Shown: positions 9,042 through 18,074, counted from the first letter of the stretch. The stretch is DNA of 64,000 bases from Rubritalea squalenifaciens DSM 18772 (GCF_900141815.1 NZ_FQYR01000006.1:1-64000), one strand, 5' to 3'. The notes: generated by a model from the letters alone, not told the origin. Program-made: numbers and translations.

Positions 9042-12000
9042 ATGAATAATAACCCAGCTCGCGGAGCGTGGAGGTACCTATGTGTGCTTCTCGTGTTCGC
9101 AACGACGGTGTTCGCCTTTTTGACGGGCGGGCGTAAAGATGAAAAAGCATCCGATGCGGATACTGGAGATGCTCATAGTAAAAAACTAACAAGTCAGGAT
9201 ACTGATAGTGTTCATACTGTGGTTCCTGGATCTCAGGCTTCCACGGAAAAGCCAGTTGGGCAAGTCAAGGTGCTTGCTAATAATGCGGCTCATAAGGGAT
9301 CCTGTGGATGCGCTTCTTGTGCCAGTGCTCCCGCTCAGGCGTCTGAGATAGCCAAGACCCAGCCGGAAAAAGCTGTGCCAGTAAACAAGGAGTTCATTTC
9401 CAAAGTGCTGAAGGCCGAAAAAGGATCTCCGGTGTCATTTGATCTGCCAGGTGGATCGGTGGCAAAAGGCCAGGTGGATTATTCTAGAGTGGAGAATGGT
9501 GAGGTTATGCTGGCTCAGGGCAAGCTCATTGCTCCTCAGTCAGGCTTCTTCTTCTTCCAGAAGCAATCCATGGATGGTGTGGCTGGTAAGATGGTGGGCG
9601 TAGTCCGCTTTGATGCTGGAGAACTAGCGTACAGTGTCACGGAGGGTGCAGATGGCGAGCCAGCTCTTGTTGAGCAAGAGGTGGATGCAGTTATTTGCCG
9701 GAACTACGCCAAAGATGCGCCAGCGGATGAAGCTGTCGTATTAGAAGGTCCAGAGGATTATCCCGAGGATCCAAGCATACCAGCCTACCAGAACGGTGTG
9801 CCGCGCTATGAGAGTATGCCAGGAGCTACTGCGGTCCTTTATTTGGATTTCGATGGCCAAGAAGGCCAGGTGGAAGGTTGGAGTGTTGTGGATGCTCTGC
9901 CATCAGGACTCACGCCGAAGCAGATCAGGGAGACTTGGGAGCATGTGGCTGAAGACTTTGCGCCATTCACGATCAATGTAACCACAGACAAGGCCGTCTA
10001 TGATGCGGCTCCTGAGAATAGCCGTCAGCGCTGTCTCATTTCACCAAGTAGCCCGGTGGGTTCAGGTGTAGCTTATCTGAATTCCTTCAACTGGACGGGG
10101 GATACTCCTTGTTGGGCGGGTTACCGCGGTAGCAAGGTAGGGCATGAAGTCACCTCTCACGAGTTCGGCCACACCTTACGCCTAAGCCACGATGGTAGAA
10201 CTGAGCCATCCGAGGGATACTTTGGTGGCTATGGCTCTGGTGAAACTGGTTGGGCACCGATCATGGGTAACAGCTACTACAAAGAGCTGACTCAATGGTC
10301 CAAAGGTGAGTACACCAATGCAAACCAGCTGCAGGACGACCTGGCGATCATCACCAATGACAATAACAACGTGGATTACAAGGTCGATGATCACGGGGAT
10401 AGTATTGGTGCTGCATCTCCACTTGCCATTGCAGGTGATGGCACGGTGACTGATGAAGGAATTATTGCCACTTCAGCTGATGCTGACGTATTCTCTTTCA
10501 CGACAGCGAGTGCTGGGCCATTGCATATTGCGGTGAATCCAGGGGGGCATGACTCCAATCTCGATGTCTTGCTCGAATTGTTGGATTCCTCCGGAAATGT
10601 CATTACCTCATCTAATCCCTCAGTGGATACCGATGCGACTATCTATCAGGCCAGTTTGGCTGCAGGTACGTACTACCTGCGTATTGACGGTGTAGGTAAG
10701 GGTGATCCAGCGTGGGGAGGGTACAGTGATTATTGCTCTCTCGGTCATTACAAGGTTCGTGGTAACGTGGGCAATGCTCTGGTGCCTCTTGTCTACTGGG
10801 CTCTGGATGATGAGACTGGCACGACAGCCAGTGACTCTTCCAGCAGGCAGAACGATGGTCTCCTCAGTGGTGGTACTACCTGGACTGTTGCCTCCAAGGA
10901 TGGGGGCGGAGCTTCTTTCGATGGTGTCGATGATCGAATCACTTGGACGATGACTGAATCTAACCTCGGTGCATTTACCGTGGCCTTTTGGGCGAAGAAT
11001 GGAGCCTCTGGACAGCCTGTCTATGATTCCGTCTTTAGTAATCGAACTCCAAATACTGGAAATACTTTCCAGATCGATATGGGGAATGGCTTCCAATACC
11101 GAGGTAGTGCGACTGCTTCATTTGGTTCGTCACCAGTCGGCACTTGGGTGCACCTGGCTGTTGTTTCAGACGGTGTAGACACCAAGCTCTACTATAATGG
11201 TGTGCTTACCCAAACTCTGGCAGGGGTGAATGATGACCTGTTCAACTCGGTGAACCTCGGCGTGAACCGGAATGAGGGAAGTTTCTTCCAAGGGCAAGTG
11301 GATGATTTCTATCTCTTTGACGAAGCTCTCACTCAGCAAGAGCTGCTCGGTCTCTCGGGAATCTCTCTCAACGTGGCTCCTACGGTGAACAACGCGACCT
11401 TTACAGTGGATGAAAATGATTCTGTAGGAGTCGTTGTCGGTACAGTCACTGCGAATGATGCAAATGCTGGCGATGTGATCACTTATTCCATCATCTCTGG
11501 TAATCATGGTGGTGAGTTTGTGATCGATGCAAATACTGGTGAGATCACGACTACGGTGAGTCTGGATCGTGAGGCTGTGGCTTCCTATCCGCTCATTGTC
11601 AGGGCGACAGACTCCGGAGGCTTGTCCAATACAGCTTATATCACTGTGGATGTAGTGGATGTCCCCGGTGATGATTCTGATGGCGACGGTCTACCTGATG
11701 ACTGGGAGCTTCAATATTTCGGAAGCACCGTGACGCAGGATGGTAATGATGACTCAGACGGCGACGGATTGAGTAATGACACAGAGCTTACCATTGGAAC
11801 CAATCCGGCCAACTCGGATTCCGACGGTGATGGCTTCAGTGATAACGTGGAATTCCTCAATGGAACCGACCCGAACGATCCTCAGGATTATCCAAACCAG
11901 ACACTGATCGTTCTCTGGAGTCTGGATGATGGCAGTGGAACCACGGCGATTGATGCCTCAGGTCTTCTGAATGACGGTCAATTAAGCGGTGGTACATCTT

Positions 12001-12947
12001 GGACTGTCAATGCGGTTGAGGGGGGCGGAGCTTCCTTTGACGGTGTTGACGATAGGATCACGCTGGATATGGCTGAGAGTAATCTGGGAGCCTTTACCGT
12101 GGCGTTCTGGGTGAAAAATGGAGCATCAGGTCAGTCGATCTATAGTTCTGCATTCTGTAACCATACGCCTAATGTAGCCAATACCTTCCAGATAGACATG
12201 GGGAATGGCTACCAGTATCGCGGCAGCCAGACTGCCTCCTTCGGTTCAGCTCCTGTTGGGCAATGGGTGCATCTAGCGGTTGTTTCCGATGGTGCGGATA
12301 CGACACTCTACTACAATGGCAGTGCGGCGCAGACCCTGTCTGGGGTCAACGATGACTTGTTCGACTCCGTGAACCTCGGGGTGAACCGTAATGTCGGTGA
12401 CTTCTTCCAAGGTGAAATTGACGAGCTCTATGTCTACAAGGAAGCTCTCAGCGGATCTGAGGTGGCTGCTCTGGCGAATCAGGCGCCCTCTACTGTAAGT
12501 TACACGAGCATCTCGGAGTCCACAGCTGTCGGCTCAATCTCCAGTGGGGATTATACAGATACAGCGACTTCCAACAATGTGCGTGAAGTGCTTCAGGAAT
12601 ACGTGACTGGCGGGAAACCGTCAAACCGCGTATCCAGCCTAGAGCATACCTGGACCTTCGATATCGGCTCCGGCGGTACATTGGTAGAGCTTAGTGTGGA
12701 GGCACATCACAGTGCTAACAGCGAAGGGGATGACTTCATCTTCGCCTATTCTACCGATGGCGCCAATTTCACCGACCTCATCACGGTAAGCAAGACGAGT
12801 GATGATGATGTGGCGCAGCTAGCTCCGCTCCCTGCGGGTGTGACAGGCACAGTGTACATTCGAGTTAGGGATGCCGACCAGTCCGCAGGAAACAATGCAC
12901 AGGATTCCTTGAGTGTGGACCAGTTGAGTCTGGAGGTCACCGAGTAA
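9042..12947 (+). CDS. Secreted metzincin-like protease with PPC, LamG, cadherin and thrombospondin-3 domains
   Basis: This 1301-residue protein is a second type of metzincin. An N-terminal hydrophobic segment (about 12-29) is a signal peptide or membrane anchor; a Cys cluster CGCASC lies at 88-93. A propeptide-like region precedes the catalytic domain (about 255-470), which carries HEFGHTLRLSHD at 373-384 and a later APIMG Met-turn candidate. The glycine normally found three residues after the second histidine is Arg380. Then follow a PPC domain (470-580), LamG (585-775), a cadherin-like repeat (780-880), type 3 calcium repeats (880-955), a second LamG (965-1150) and the C-terminal domain shared with the protein at 4658. 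It probably digests protein outside the cell while its modules bind calcium and glycans. The altered zinc motif makes activity less certain. The start ATG follows the shared leader motif. Confidence 0.8.
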   Translation: MNNNPARGAWRYLCVLLVFATTVFAFLTGGRKDEKASDADTGDAHSKKLTSQDTDSVHTVVPGSQASTEKPVGQVKVLANNAAHKGSCGCASCASAPAQASEIAKTQPEKAVPVNKEFISKVLKAEKGSPVSFDLPGGSVAKGQVDYSRVENGEVMLAQGKLIAPQSGFFFFQKQSMDGVAGKMVGVVRFDAGELAYSVTEGADGEPALVEQEVDAVICRNYAKDAPADEAVVLEGPEDYPEDPSIPAYQNGVPRYESMPGATAVLYLDFDGQEGQVEGWSVVDALPSGLTPKQIRETWEHVAEDFAPFTINVTTDKAVYDAAPENSRQRCLISPSSPVGSGVAYLNSFNWTGDTPCWAGYRGSKVGHEVTSHEFGHTLRLSHDGRTEPSEGYFGGYGSGETGWAPIMGNSYYKELTQWSKGEYTNANQLQDDLAIITNDNNNVDYKVDDHGDSIGAASPLAIAGDGTVTDEGIIATSADADVFSFTTASAGPLHIAVNPGGHDSNLDVLLELLDSSGNVITSSNPSVDTDATIYQASLAAGTYYLRIDGVGKGDPAWGGYSDYCSLGHYKVRGNVGNALVPLVYWALDDETGTTASDSSSRQNDGLLSGGTTWTVASKDGGGASFDGVDDRITWTMTESNLGAFTVAFWAKNGASGQPVYDSVFSNRTPNTGNTFQIDMGNGFQYRGSATASFGSSPVGTWVHLAVVSDGVDTKLYYNGVLTQTLAGVNDDLFNSVNLGVNRNEGSFFQGQVDDFYLFDEALTQQELLGLSGISLNVAPTVNNATFTVDENDSVGVVVGTVTANDANAGDVITYSIISGNHGGEFVIDANTGEITTTVSLDREAVASYPLIVRATDSGGLSNTAYITVDVVDVPGDDSDGDGLPDDWELQYFGSTVTQDGNDDSDGDGLSNDTELTIGTNPANSDSDGDGFSDNVEFLNGTDPNDPQDYPNQTLIVLWSLDDGSGTTAIDASGLLNDGQLSGGTSWTVNAVEGGGASFDGVDDRITLDMAESNLGAFTVAFWVKNGASGQSIYSSAFCNHTPNVANTFQIDMGNGYQYRGSQTASFGSAPVGQWVHLAVVSDGADTTLYYNGSAAQTLSGVNDDLFDSVNLGVNRNVGDFFQGEIDELYVYKEALSGSEVAALANQAPSTVSYTSISESTAVGSISSGDYTDTATSNNVREVLQEYVTGGKPSNRVSSLEHTWTFDIGSGGTLVELSVEAHHSANSEGDDFIFAYSTDGANFTDLITVSKTSDDDVAQLAPLPAGVTGTVYIRVRDADQSAGNNAQDSLSVDQLSLEVTE
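12484..12944 (+). repeat. Shared C-terminal domain, copy 2 (coding)
   Basis: This is the counterpart of the domain at 8155-8614, with the same length, the same terminal LSLEVTE and about three quarters identity over 132 residues. The upstream parts of the two proteins are not alignable as wholes, so the domain is a separate mobile module. Confidence 0.7.
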
Positions 12948-12968
12948 TCCTCTGAAATTCTCATTCAA

Positions 12969-13001
12969 GGCCGTCGCAACTTATGTTGTGGCGGCCTTTT
13001 T
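12969..13001 (+). terminator. Intrinsic terminator after the second-type metzincin gene
   Basis: A 12-bp stem (12969-12980 with 12985-12996, one G-T pair), a 4-nt TTAT loop and five T residues follow the stop by 21 bp. Stem base and flank resemble the terminator at 8642. Confidence 0.85.
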
Positions 13002-13031
13002 GATGTGTAAACTAATCAGTGAACGTATTAG

Positions 13032-13394
13032 ATGAAGGGTATCTACTCAGGTGTCCTGAGCAGCTACAATCCGAATACCAGTGGCACCTTCCAGATCGAT
13101 ATGGGGAATGGCTTCCATTACCGTGGTAGCCAGAGTGCTAGCTTTGGCGCTGCCCCACTCAATGAATGGGTGCACCTGGTGATCTCCTGCGATGGTACAG
13201 ATACCAAGCTTTTCTATAACGGTCAGTTGGTGCAGACCCTGACTGGTGTAGCGAATGACTTGTTTGATGGTATCCACCTCGGCGTCAACCGTAACCAAGG
13301 TAACTTCTTCCAAGGCTCCATTGATGAGTTCCGATTCTATAGTGGCGCTCTCACGGATAGTGAGGTAATCTCACTTTACGGTTCCTATAACTAA
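13032..13394 (+). pseudogene. Orphan half LamG domain, likely gene remnant
   Basis: This 120-codon frame encodes only the second half of a LamG jellyroll. It aligns from its first residues to the interior of the LamG at the C-terminus of the phosphatase-like protein at 27356-30400, sharing TFQIDMGNGF, YRGSQ, FGAAPLN, YNGQLVQTL, LFDGIHLG and NFFQGS. An in-frame TAG sits directly before its ATG, and it starts only 30 bp after the preceding terminator's T-run, so no upstream domain or signal peptide is encoded. It keeps its own strong terminator. The simplest reading is a remnant of a lost LamG gene after deletion or recombination. The frame is intact, so a small expressed protein cannot be excluded. 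Confidence 0.65.
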
Positions 13395-13404
13395 TAGGTA
13401 ATCT

Positions 13405-13447
13405 GCCAGCCCCGCTCACTGCTCTCGGCGGGGCTGGCTATCTTTTT
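13405..13447 (+). terminator. Intrinsic terminator after the LamG remnant
   Basis: A perfect 11-bp GC-rich stem (13405-13415 with 13428-13438) is followed by TATC and five T residues. It serves the short LamG frame or is what remains of the original gene's end. Confidence 0.8.
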
Positions 13448-13579
13448 ATTGATTAACAAACGCTCACGGACAGATTGGTCATGAGCTTTTTGGTTAAGGT
13501 GTAGATTCTGTTGCGGCTGAGCTGGGGGTGTTTGTATTTCGTTAGTTGTCTGTTATTTGTGTGAATTGTTGGTCGCGTT

Positions 13580-13608
13580 TTGAAATGTGGATTGTCGCTG
13601 GATAGTAT
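13580..13608 (+). promoter_or_regulatory. Putative promoter for metzincin gene 2
   Basis: TTGAAA (13580-13585) is separated by exactly 17 bp from TAGTAT (13603-13608). The block including the -35 box is similar to 4425-4460 upstream of the paralogous gene. Confidence 0.4.
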
Positions 13609-13857
13609 TCTCTGATTTGAGAGGTGATGTTAGTAGAATAGTTAGACCATTATATCATTCGCGATGCAAAGGGATGATAGATGGTGATCTAACATAGGCT
13701 TATAGGAAGCCTGATAATGATCTGACTAGCATCACTTATTCCTAGGGATGTCACCCTGCTCTCAATTGGGTGCCCCTGAGTTTGTGTGAGAAGACGGTAC
13801 AGGATCTCTTTCTGGTGCCGTAGGGTGCGTTGTGGCTGATGCCGTGGCCTCCCTAAC

Positions 13858-13870
13858 TAAACCCATACAC
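13858..13870 (+). promoter_or_regulatory. Leader motif (CCATAC type), copy 3
   Basis: TAAACCCATACAC lies 28 bp before the chosen ATG (13886) and is followed by GCAATAA. The sequence after it (AATAACCCTGCAT) also resembles that after copy 1 (CATAAACCCTACTC). Confidence 0.45.
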
Positions 13871-13885
13871 GCAATAACCCTGCAT

Positions 13886-16800
13886 ATGATTAATCGCACA
13901 TTGCTAGGCGTCCCGTTGATGGCCGCCAGTATCGTGATGGTTGGGTCGAGCCTGATTCAGGCGGCTCCCAGTACTATCACTCAGTCGGTCACCTATAATG
14001 GGGAGACAATCACTCTCCAGCTGACCAAAGAAAACTTACGAGGATCTAACTTTGAGGTTCTCGTTCAAAACAGCAGCGGCACTTACGATACGTATACCGC
14101 TGTAGATGAGCGGTCCTACATAGGATCGGTTGACGAATACCCTGGAGCAATTGCCTGTGGTATCCAGATGGATAACGGCACCTTCAAAGGAGCGGTATAC
14201 TTCGAAAGAGGAGGTACATGGTTCACCGAGGGCTCTTCTGTCACGAGCACACGTGGTATGAACTACGAGGATTTTACAAACTTCCAGTATCCGAGCGCAT
14301 CGTCCGTGACAAGCGGACAAGCCGGTAGCACGACCTACGGCTATGATGTAGGAATTGATGCGGAATACAATTACTACAACGGCCCCGGTGGAGGTTCCAC
14401 AGCGAAGACATTTGAATTGATCGAATACAGTGTTTGTCTGAACCGCGCCATGTACATGCGTGACGCATTGCTGCGTCCTTATTTAGGCCGAGTGATTATT
14501 CGCTCAGATGAGACTCAGGATCCCTACTACGGACTCGGAGGAGGAACCTATCTATCAACCCTGAGGAGCCATTGGAATGCGAATCATACATCGTCTAACA
14601 GTGATCTGGTGGCCGGTGTGTGTCCTAGTAAAGTAGGAGGCGGTCTAGCCTACGTGGGTGTTGTTGGAGGATCTAGTAAATACTCCGTGAACGACAGTGG
14701 CAGCAATGGTCATTTTGATGTGATCTGGCGTCATGAGATGGGCCATAACTGGAGCTGCAGTCACTACGTGGGTGGATCCCCAGAGGGGGCTGCGATCATG
14801 GGCGGCAACCAACCTGCCAGGTTTAGCGGGTGCGAGGTCTATAGAATGCTATCCCATCGTGATAGCAAGATCTCTGCCGGCGGTATTTTGGATAATGAGG
14901 GTACTTACACGTCCATTGACCTTCCCCCCTACGCAGCTCTCGATCCTGTAAGCTTGCAGATCGAAGCCGGCAAGGTGGAGTCGGTGAATATTGATGTGCT
15001 GGCGAATGACTTTGACGCCAACGGTCATAGCATTTCGCTGGATTCCTTCGACAGTACTTCCAAGCTTGGCTACCCGGTGACGGTCTCCGTCGGTACTGGT
15101 GCCAATGGCCAGGATGAGCTGGTATACTCCGCGATGGGAGGAAGTGGTTTCGACTATATCTCCTACACGATCGAAGATAGCAGTGGTCAGACCGCGAAAG
15201 GGTATGTCGTCATTAATTGCGAAGGGGTGTCTCCGAAGTTGTGGGAGTTGACAGCAGATGCTGACAGCTATGTGCAGGTGAATTCCTCTACAAACTACGG
15301 GAGCGTGGATAATATGTTCCTGAAGTACAAAGGCTCTGGCAGTTCATACACCCGTACAGGATGGGTGCACTTTGATACCAGCGGAAAGACTTATGGTGAG
15401 GAAGCTACACTTGAGTTTACCGTCGATATCTCCAGCAGTGCTGGACTTCTGGATGTCTGGGGAATCGTGGATGGTGCCCATGGTGATGAGCTAGGTACTG
15501 ACTGGAGTGAAAGCGGAATCAATCATGGTAACTCGCCAGCGAATCCGGATTTCTCTGAAGGAGCCCAGTTGACTTACCTCGGTAGTATCGATGCATCATC
15601 TGTAGCATCTGGGTCTAAGTGTAAGCTTTCAAATGCAGCGCTGCTTGCGTTTCTCGAGGCTGATACCAATGGTGAAGTGACCTTCTTGATCCAGCGTGAA
15701 AATGCAGACGCTAACTTCTCCTTGAGAACCAAAGAGCATGCCAGTGGTGGAGCACCTTCACTCAGCACCTCATTCCCTGTGGGAGGTTTCCTTGGGACGG
15801 ACACTTATGTCCGGAATGGTGGCTACTCCAATACCAACTACGGTACAGAAGATATCATGGCCGTGAAAAAGGATGGCTCTGGCTACCAGCGTGAATCCTA
15901 TCTTCGCTTTGACCTGACTTCGCTTAATGACATCGGTACCGGCAAAGTCCTGTTGAACCTGACTGCCATTCAGACCCAACCAGGCCAGACCTACCGCATT
16001 CGTCTAGTCGGTGATAGTGGTGATGGCTGGGCTGAGCAGGGACTGACCTACAACAACAGGACTGTTGGCAGCGGTACGGGTATCACCTTTAACGCCAATG
16101 ATATTACAGAGAATACTCCCTTCAGTATTGATGTGACTGAGCTCTTTAGCCAGGTGGCTAACAATAACGGAGCTGCCACCTTCCACATTGATGCCTTGAC
16201 TCAGATCTCTAGTGGTTTCACCCGTATTGCGACACGTGAGCACGCCACTGCGTCTTACCGTCCATCCATTACGATCATTGATCAGGATCCACATGACGCC
16301 TATGTAAGAGGGGGTGGTAGTGCGAATAGTAACTTTGGGTCAGACACCGGGCTGGTGCTTAAGAATGACAGTGCTACTTACTATCGGGAATTCTTCCTGC
16401 GTCGTGCCTATGATGACAATGGAGGCAATCCAGTGGCAGCGGCTACCTTGACGATGACTCCTGTCGGGGTTTCTGGAACCCGTGACGTACGTATTCGTTT
16501 GTTGGATGATGCTGACGATACATGGAAGGAAGGTGAGATCACCTATAACAACCGTCCATCAGCAACAGGTTCAGAAGTGACCTTCTCCGGTGGAGCATTC
16601 AGTACAAATGTACCGTATACCGTAGATGTTACCAGCTTGCTGAACCAGTCATTCAACAACAATGGTGTGGCCAGCTTCCTGGTGGATCTGCCGGGTAGTA
16701 CCAGTCAGGTCTATTATACGATTGCTTCCAAAGAGCATGCGACTGCAGCTTATCGTCCTGTTCTTAATGTGAACCCGAATGCGCCCGTCGCTTCGGACAG

Positions 16801-17983
16801 TTCATCTGATGTCAACTCAGGTTCCGTGATTGGTACTACTGCCGCGAGTGTAGGTGCTTCAGATGCAGATTCTGCAGACACGCTGAGCTATGCAATCACT
16901 GCCGGTAATGGTTCTGGCCTCTTTGCGATCAATGCGAGCACAGGGGAAATCACCACCACGGCAAATGTGGAAGTGGGGCAGCATGTCCTGACAGTATCCG
17001 TGACAGATAGTGGCGTGCCCGCTCTTGCGGATACGGCTACGATCACCATCAATGTGGTTACTGCGGATAGTGACAGCGACGGCCTGGATGACGGTTGGGA
17101 AGTGGCTACATTTGGTAGCACGACCCTGCAGACTGGTGGTGATGACTATGATGGAGATGGTCTCAGTAATGCCGCTGAAGTAGCTGCTGGTACGGATGTC
17201 TTCACCAGTGATTCCGATGCGGACGGTTACTCCGATGGTTTCGAAGCTGCTCAGGGAACAGATCCAGGTGACATCCTGGATGCTCCGTCCACTCTGTTGG
17301 TTTACCTGTGGGAATTCAATGGTACAGACTTCGCTGGAGGATCTACCGTGGATACCGTGGGGGGGCTCGATGCTGACTTTGTAGGAGGTGCCGCCTTGAG
17401 TGCTGATGGGACTGGGTTCTCTGGTCAGACTGGAGACAAGGCTCTTGATCTAGGAAACAATGGCGACGGCAAGTATGCAGAGGTGACTGGTGTCACTGCC
17501 CTGCAGCTCGCCAGTCAGAATGACCAGCTGACCATCAGCTTCTGGCAGAAGCTGGACCAGACTGGCGTGCAGATGAGTTCCTTCTGGGCCTACTCTCCAG
17601 CGAGTGGAGGTGATTATCGTGGCCTGCAGGCGCATACACCGTGGTCTAACAATAATATCTACTTTGACATGGGCTCTGCGGCTTCCAACCGTCGAATCTC
17701 ATGTCCTACTCCTTCCGGGACGACCTGGACGCAGTGGAACCACATTGCTTTGGTTAAAGACGGTGGTACTGCCAAGATCTACGTAAACGGGGTTCTTGCT
17801 GATACGGAGACAGGTAAGTCCTCTCTGTATACAGACTACACCAAGCTGATTCTCGGTGCCAATGGTACTGGTGGAAACAGTATGGACGGTCTGCTAGATG
17901 ACTTTGCCATCTTCAATACGGCGCTGAGCAGCAGCCAGATTGGTTCCTTGGCTTCTGGATCAGACCCTGCAAGTATCCAGTAA
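13886..17983 (+). CDS. Secreted metzincin protease with CBM96-like, cadherin, type 3 and LamG domains (paralogue 2)
   Basis: This 1365-residue zinc protease is the sister of the gene at 4658. The ATG at 13886 is chosen over one at 13832 because it gives a signal peptide (1-26, ending IQA) aligned to the paralogue and leaves the leader motif untranslated. HEMGHNWSCSH lies at 283-293, with H283, H287 and H293 as zinc ligands. The glycine usual at the eighth motif position is Ser290, where the paralogue keeps Gly. AAIMGG follows as in the paralogue. An Ig-like domain (350-448), three CBM96-type domains (about 451-965) and one cadherin-like repeat come next. From about residue 1060 it differs: type 3 calcium repeats and a LamG domain (1137-1350) replace the second cadherin and shared C-terminal domain of its sister. 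A matrix-binding extracellular protease is inferred. Confidence 0.85.
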   Translation: MINRTLLGVPLMAASIVMVGSSLIQAAPSTITQSVTYNGETITLQLTKENLRGSNFEVLVQNSSGTYDTYTAVDERSYIGSVDEYPGAIACGIQMDNGTFKGAVYFERGGTWFTEGSSVTSTRGMNYEDFTNFQYPSASSVTSGQAGSTTYGYDVGIDAEYNYYNGPGGGSTAKTFELIEYSVCLNRAMYMRDALLRPYLGRVIIRSDETQDPYYGLGGGTYLSTLRSHWNANHTSSNSDLVAGVCPSKVGGGLAYVGVVGGSSKYSVNDSGSNGHFDVIWRHEMGHNWSCSHYVGGSPEGAAIMGGNQPARFSGCEVYRMLSHRDSKISAGGILDNEGTYTSIDLPPYAALDPVSLQIEAGKVESVNIDVLANDFDANGHSISLDSFDSTSKLGYPVTVSVGTGANGQDELVYSAMGGSGFDYISYTIEDSSGQTAKGYVVINCEGVSPKLWELTADADSYVQVNSSTNYGSVDNMFLKYKGSGSSYTRTGWVHFDTSGKTYGEEATLEFTVDISSSAGLLDVWGIVDGAHGDELGTDWSESGINHGNSPANPDFSEGAQLTYLGSIDASSVASGSKCKLSNAALLAFLEADTNGEVTFLIQRENADANFSLRTKEHASGGAPSLSTSFPVGGFLGTDTYVRNGGYSNTNYGTEDIMAVKKDGSGYQRESYLRFDLTSLNDIGTGKVLLNLTAIQTQPGQTYRIRLVGDSGDGWAEQGLTYNNRTVGSGTGITFNANDITENTPFSIDVTELFSQVANNNGAATFHIDALTQISSGFTRIATREHATASYRPSITIIDQDPHDAYVRGGGSANSNFGSDTGLVLKNDSATYYREFFLRRAYDDNGGNPVAAATLTMTPVGVSGTRDVRIRLLDDADDTWKEGEITYNNRPSATGSEVTFSGGAFSTNVPYTVDVTSLLNQSFNNNGVASFLVDLPGSTSQVYYTIASKEHATAAYRPVLNVNPNAPVASDSSSDVNSGSVIGTTAASVGASDADSADTLSYAITAGNGSGLFAINASTGEITTTANVEVGQHVLTVSVTDSGVPALADTATITINVVTADSDSDGLDDGWEVATFGSTTLQTGGDDYDGDGLSNAAEVAAGTDVFTSDSDADGYSDGFEAAQGTDPGDILDAPSTLLVYLWEFNGTDFAGGSTVDTVGGLDADFVGGAALSADGTGFSGQTGDKALDLGNNGDGKYAEVTGVTALQLASQNDQLTISFWQKLDQTGVQMSSFWAYSPASGGDYRGLQAHTPWSNNNIYFDMGSAASNRRISCPTPSGTTWTQWNHIALVKDGGTAKIYVNGVLADTETGKSSLYTDYTKLILGANGTGGNSMDGLLDDFAIFNTALSSSQIGSLASGSDPASIQ

Positions 17984-18022
17984 GAACTCCGAGGAAATCT
18001 ACTCAGATAGATTATCATTCAA

Positions 18023-18057
18023 AGCCTGCTGACTCGCCTGAGTCAGCAGGCTTTTTT
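18023..18057 (+). terminator. Intrinsic terminator after metzincin gene 2
   Basis: A perfect 13-bp stem (18023-18035 with 18040-18052) with a 4-nt loop runs into six T residues. It separates the protease gene from the convergent symporter gene. Confidence 0.9.
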
Positions 18058-18074
18058 GCCGGTAGGTTCTTGGC

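Larger units (their letters stand above)
13395..13885. promoter_or_regulatory. Long intergenic region and leader of metzincin gene 2
   Basis: Apart from the terminator at its left end, this 491-bp region holds no supported gene. It has a promoter candidate at 13580-13608 and about 270 nt of predicted leader with several short hairpins (tagat/atcta near 13680, aggctt/aagcct near 13695, caccc/gggtg near 13751), then the shared leader motif. Parts align with the leader of the paralogue at 4658, with insertions. Confidence 0.45.

Noticed and set aside
13832-13885. Upstream ATG giving 18 extra residues for metzincin paralogue 2
   Set aside because: It would translate the shared leader motif and put a polar stretch before the signal peptide; the paralogue starts at the position equivalent to 13886.
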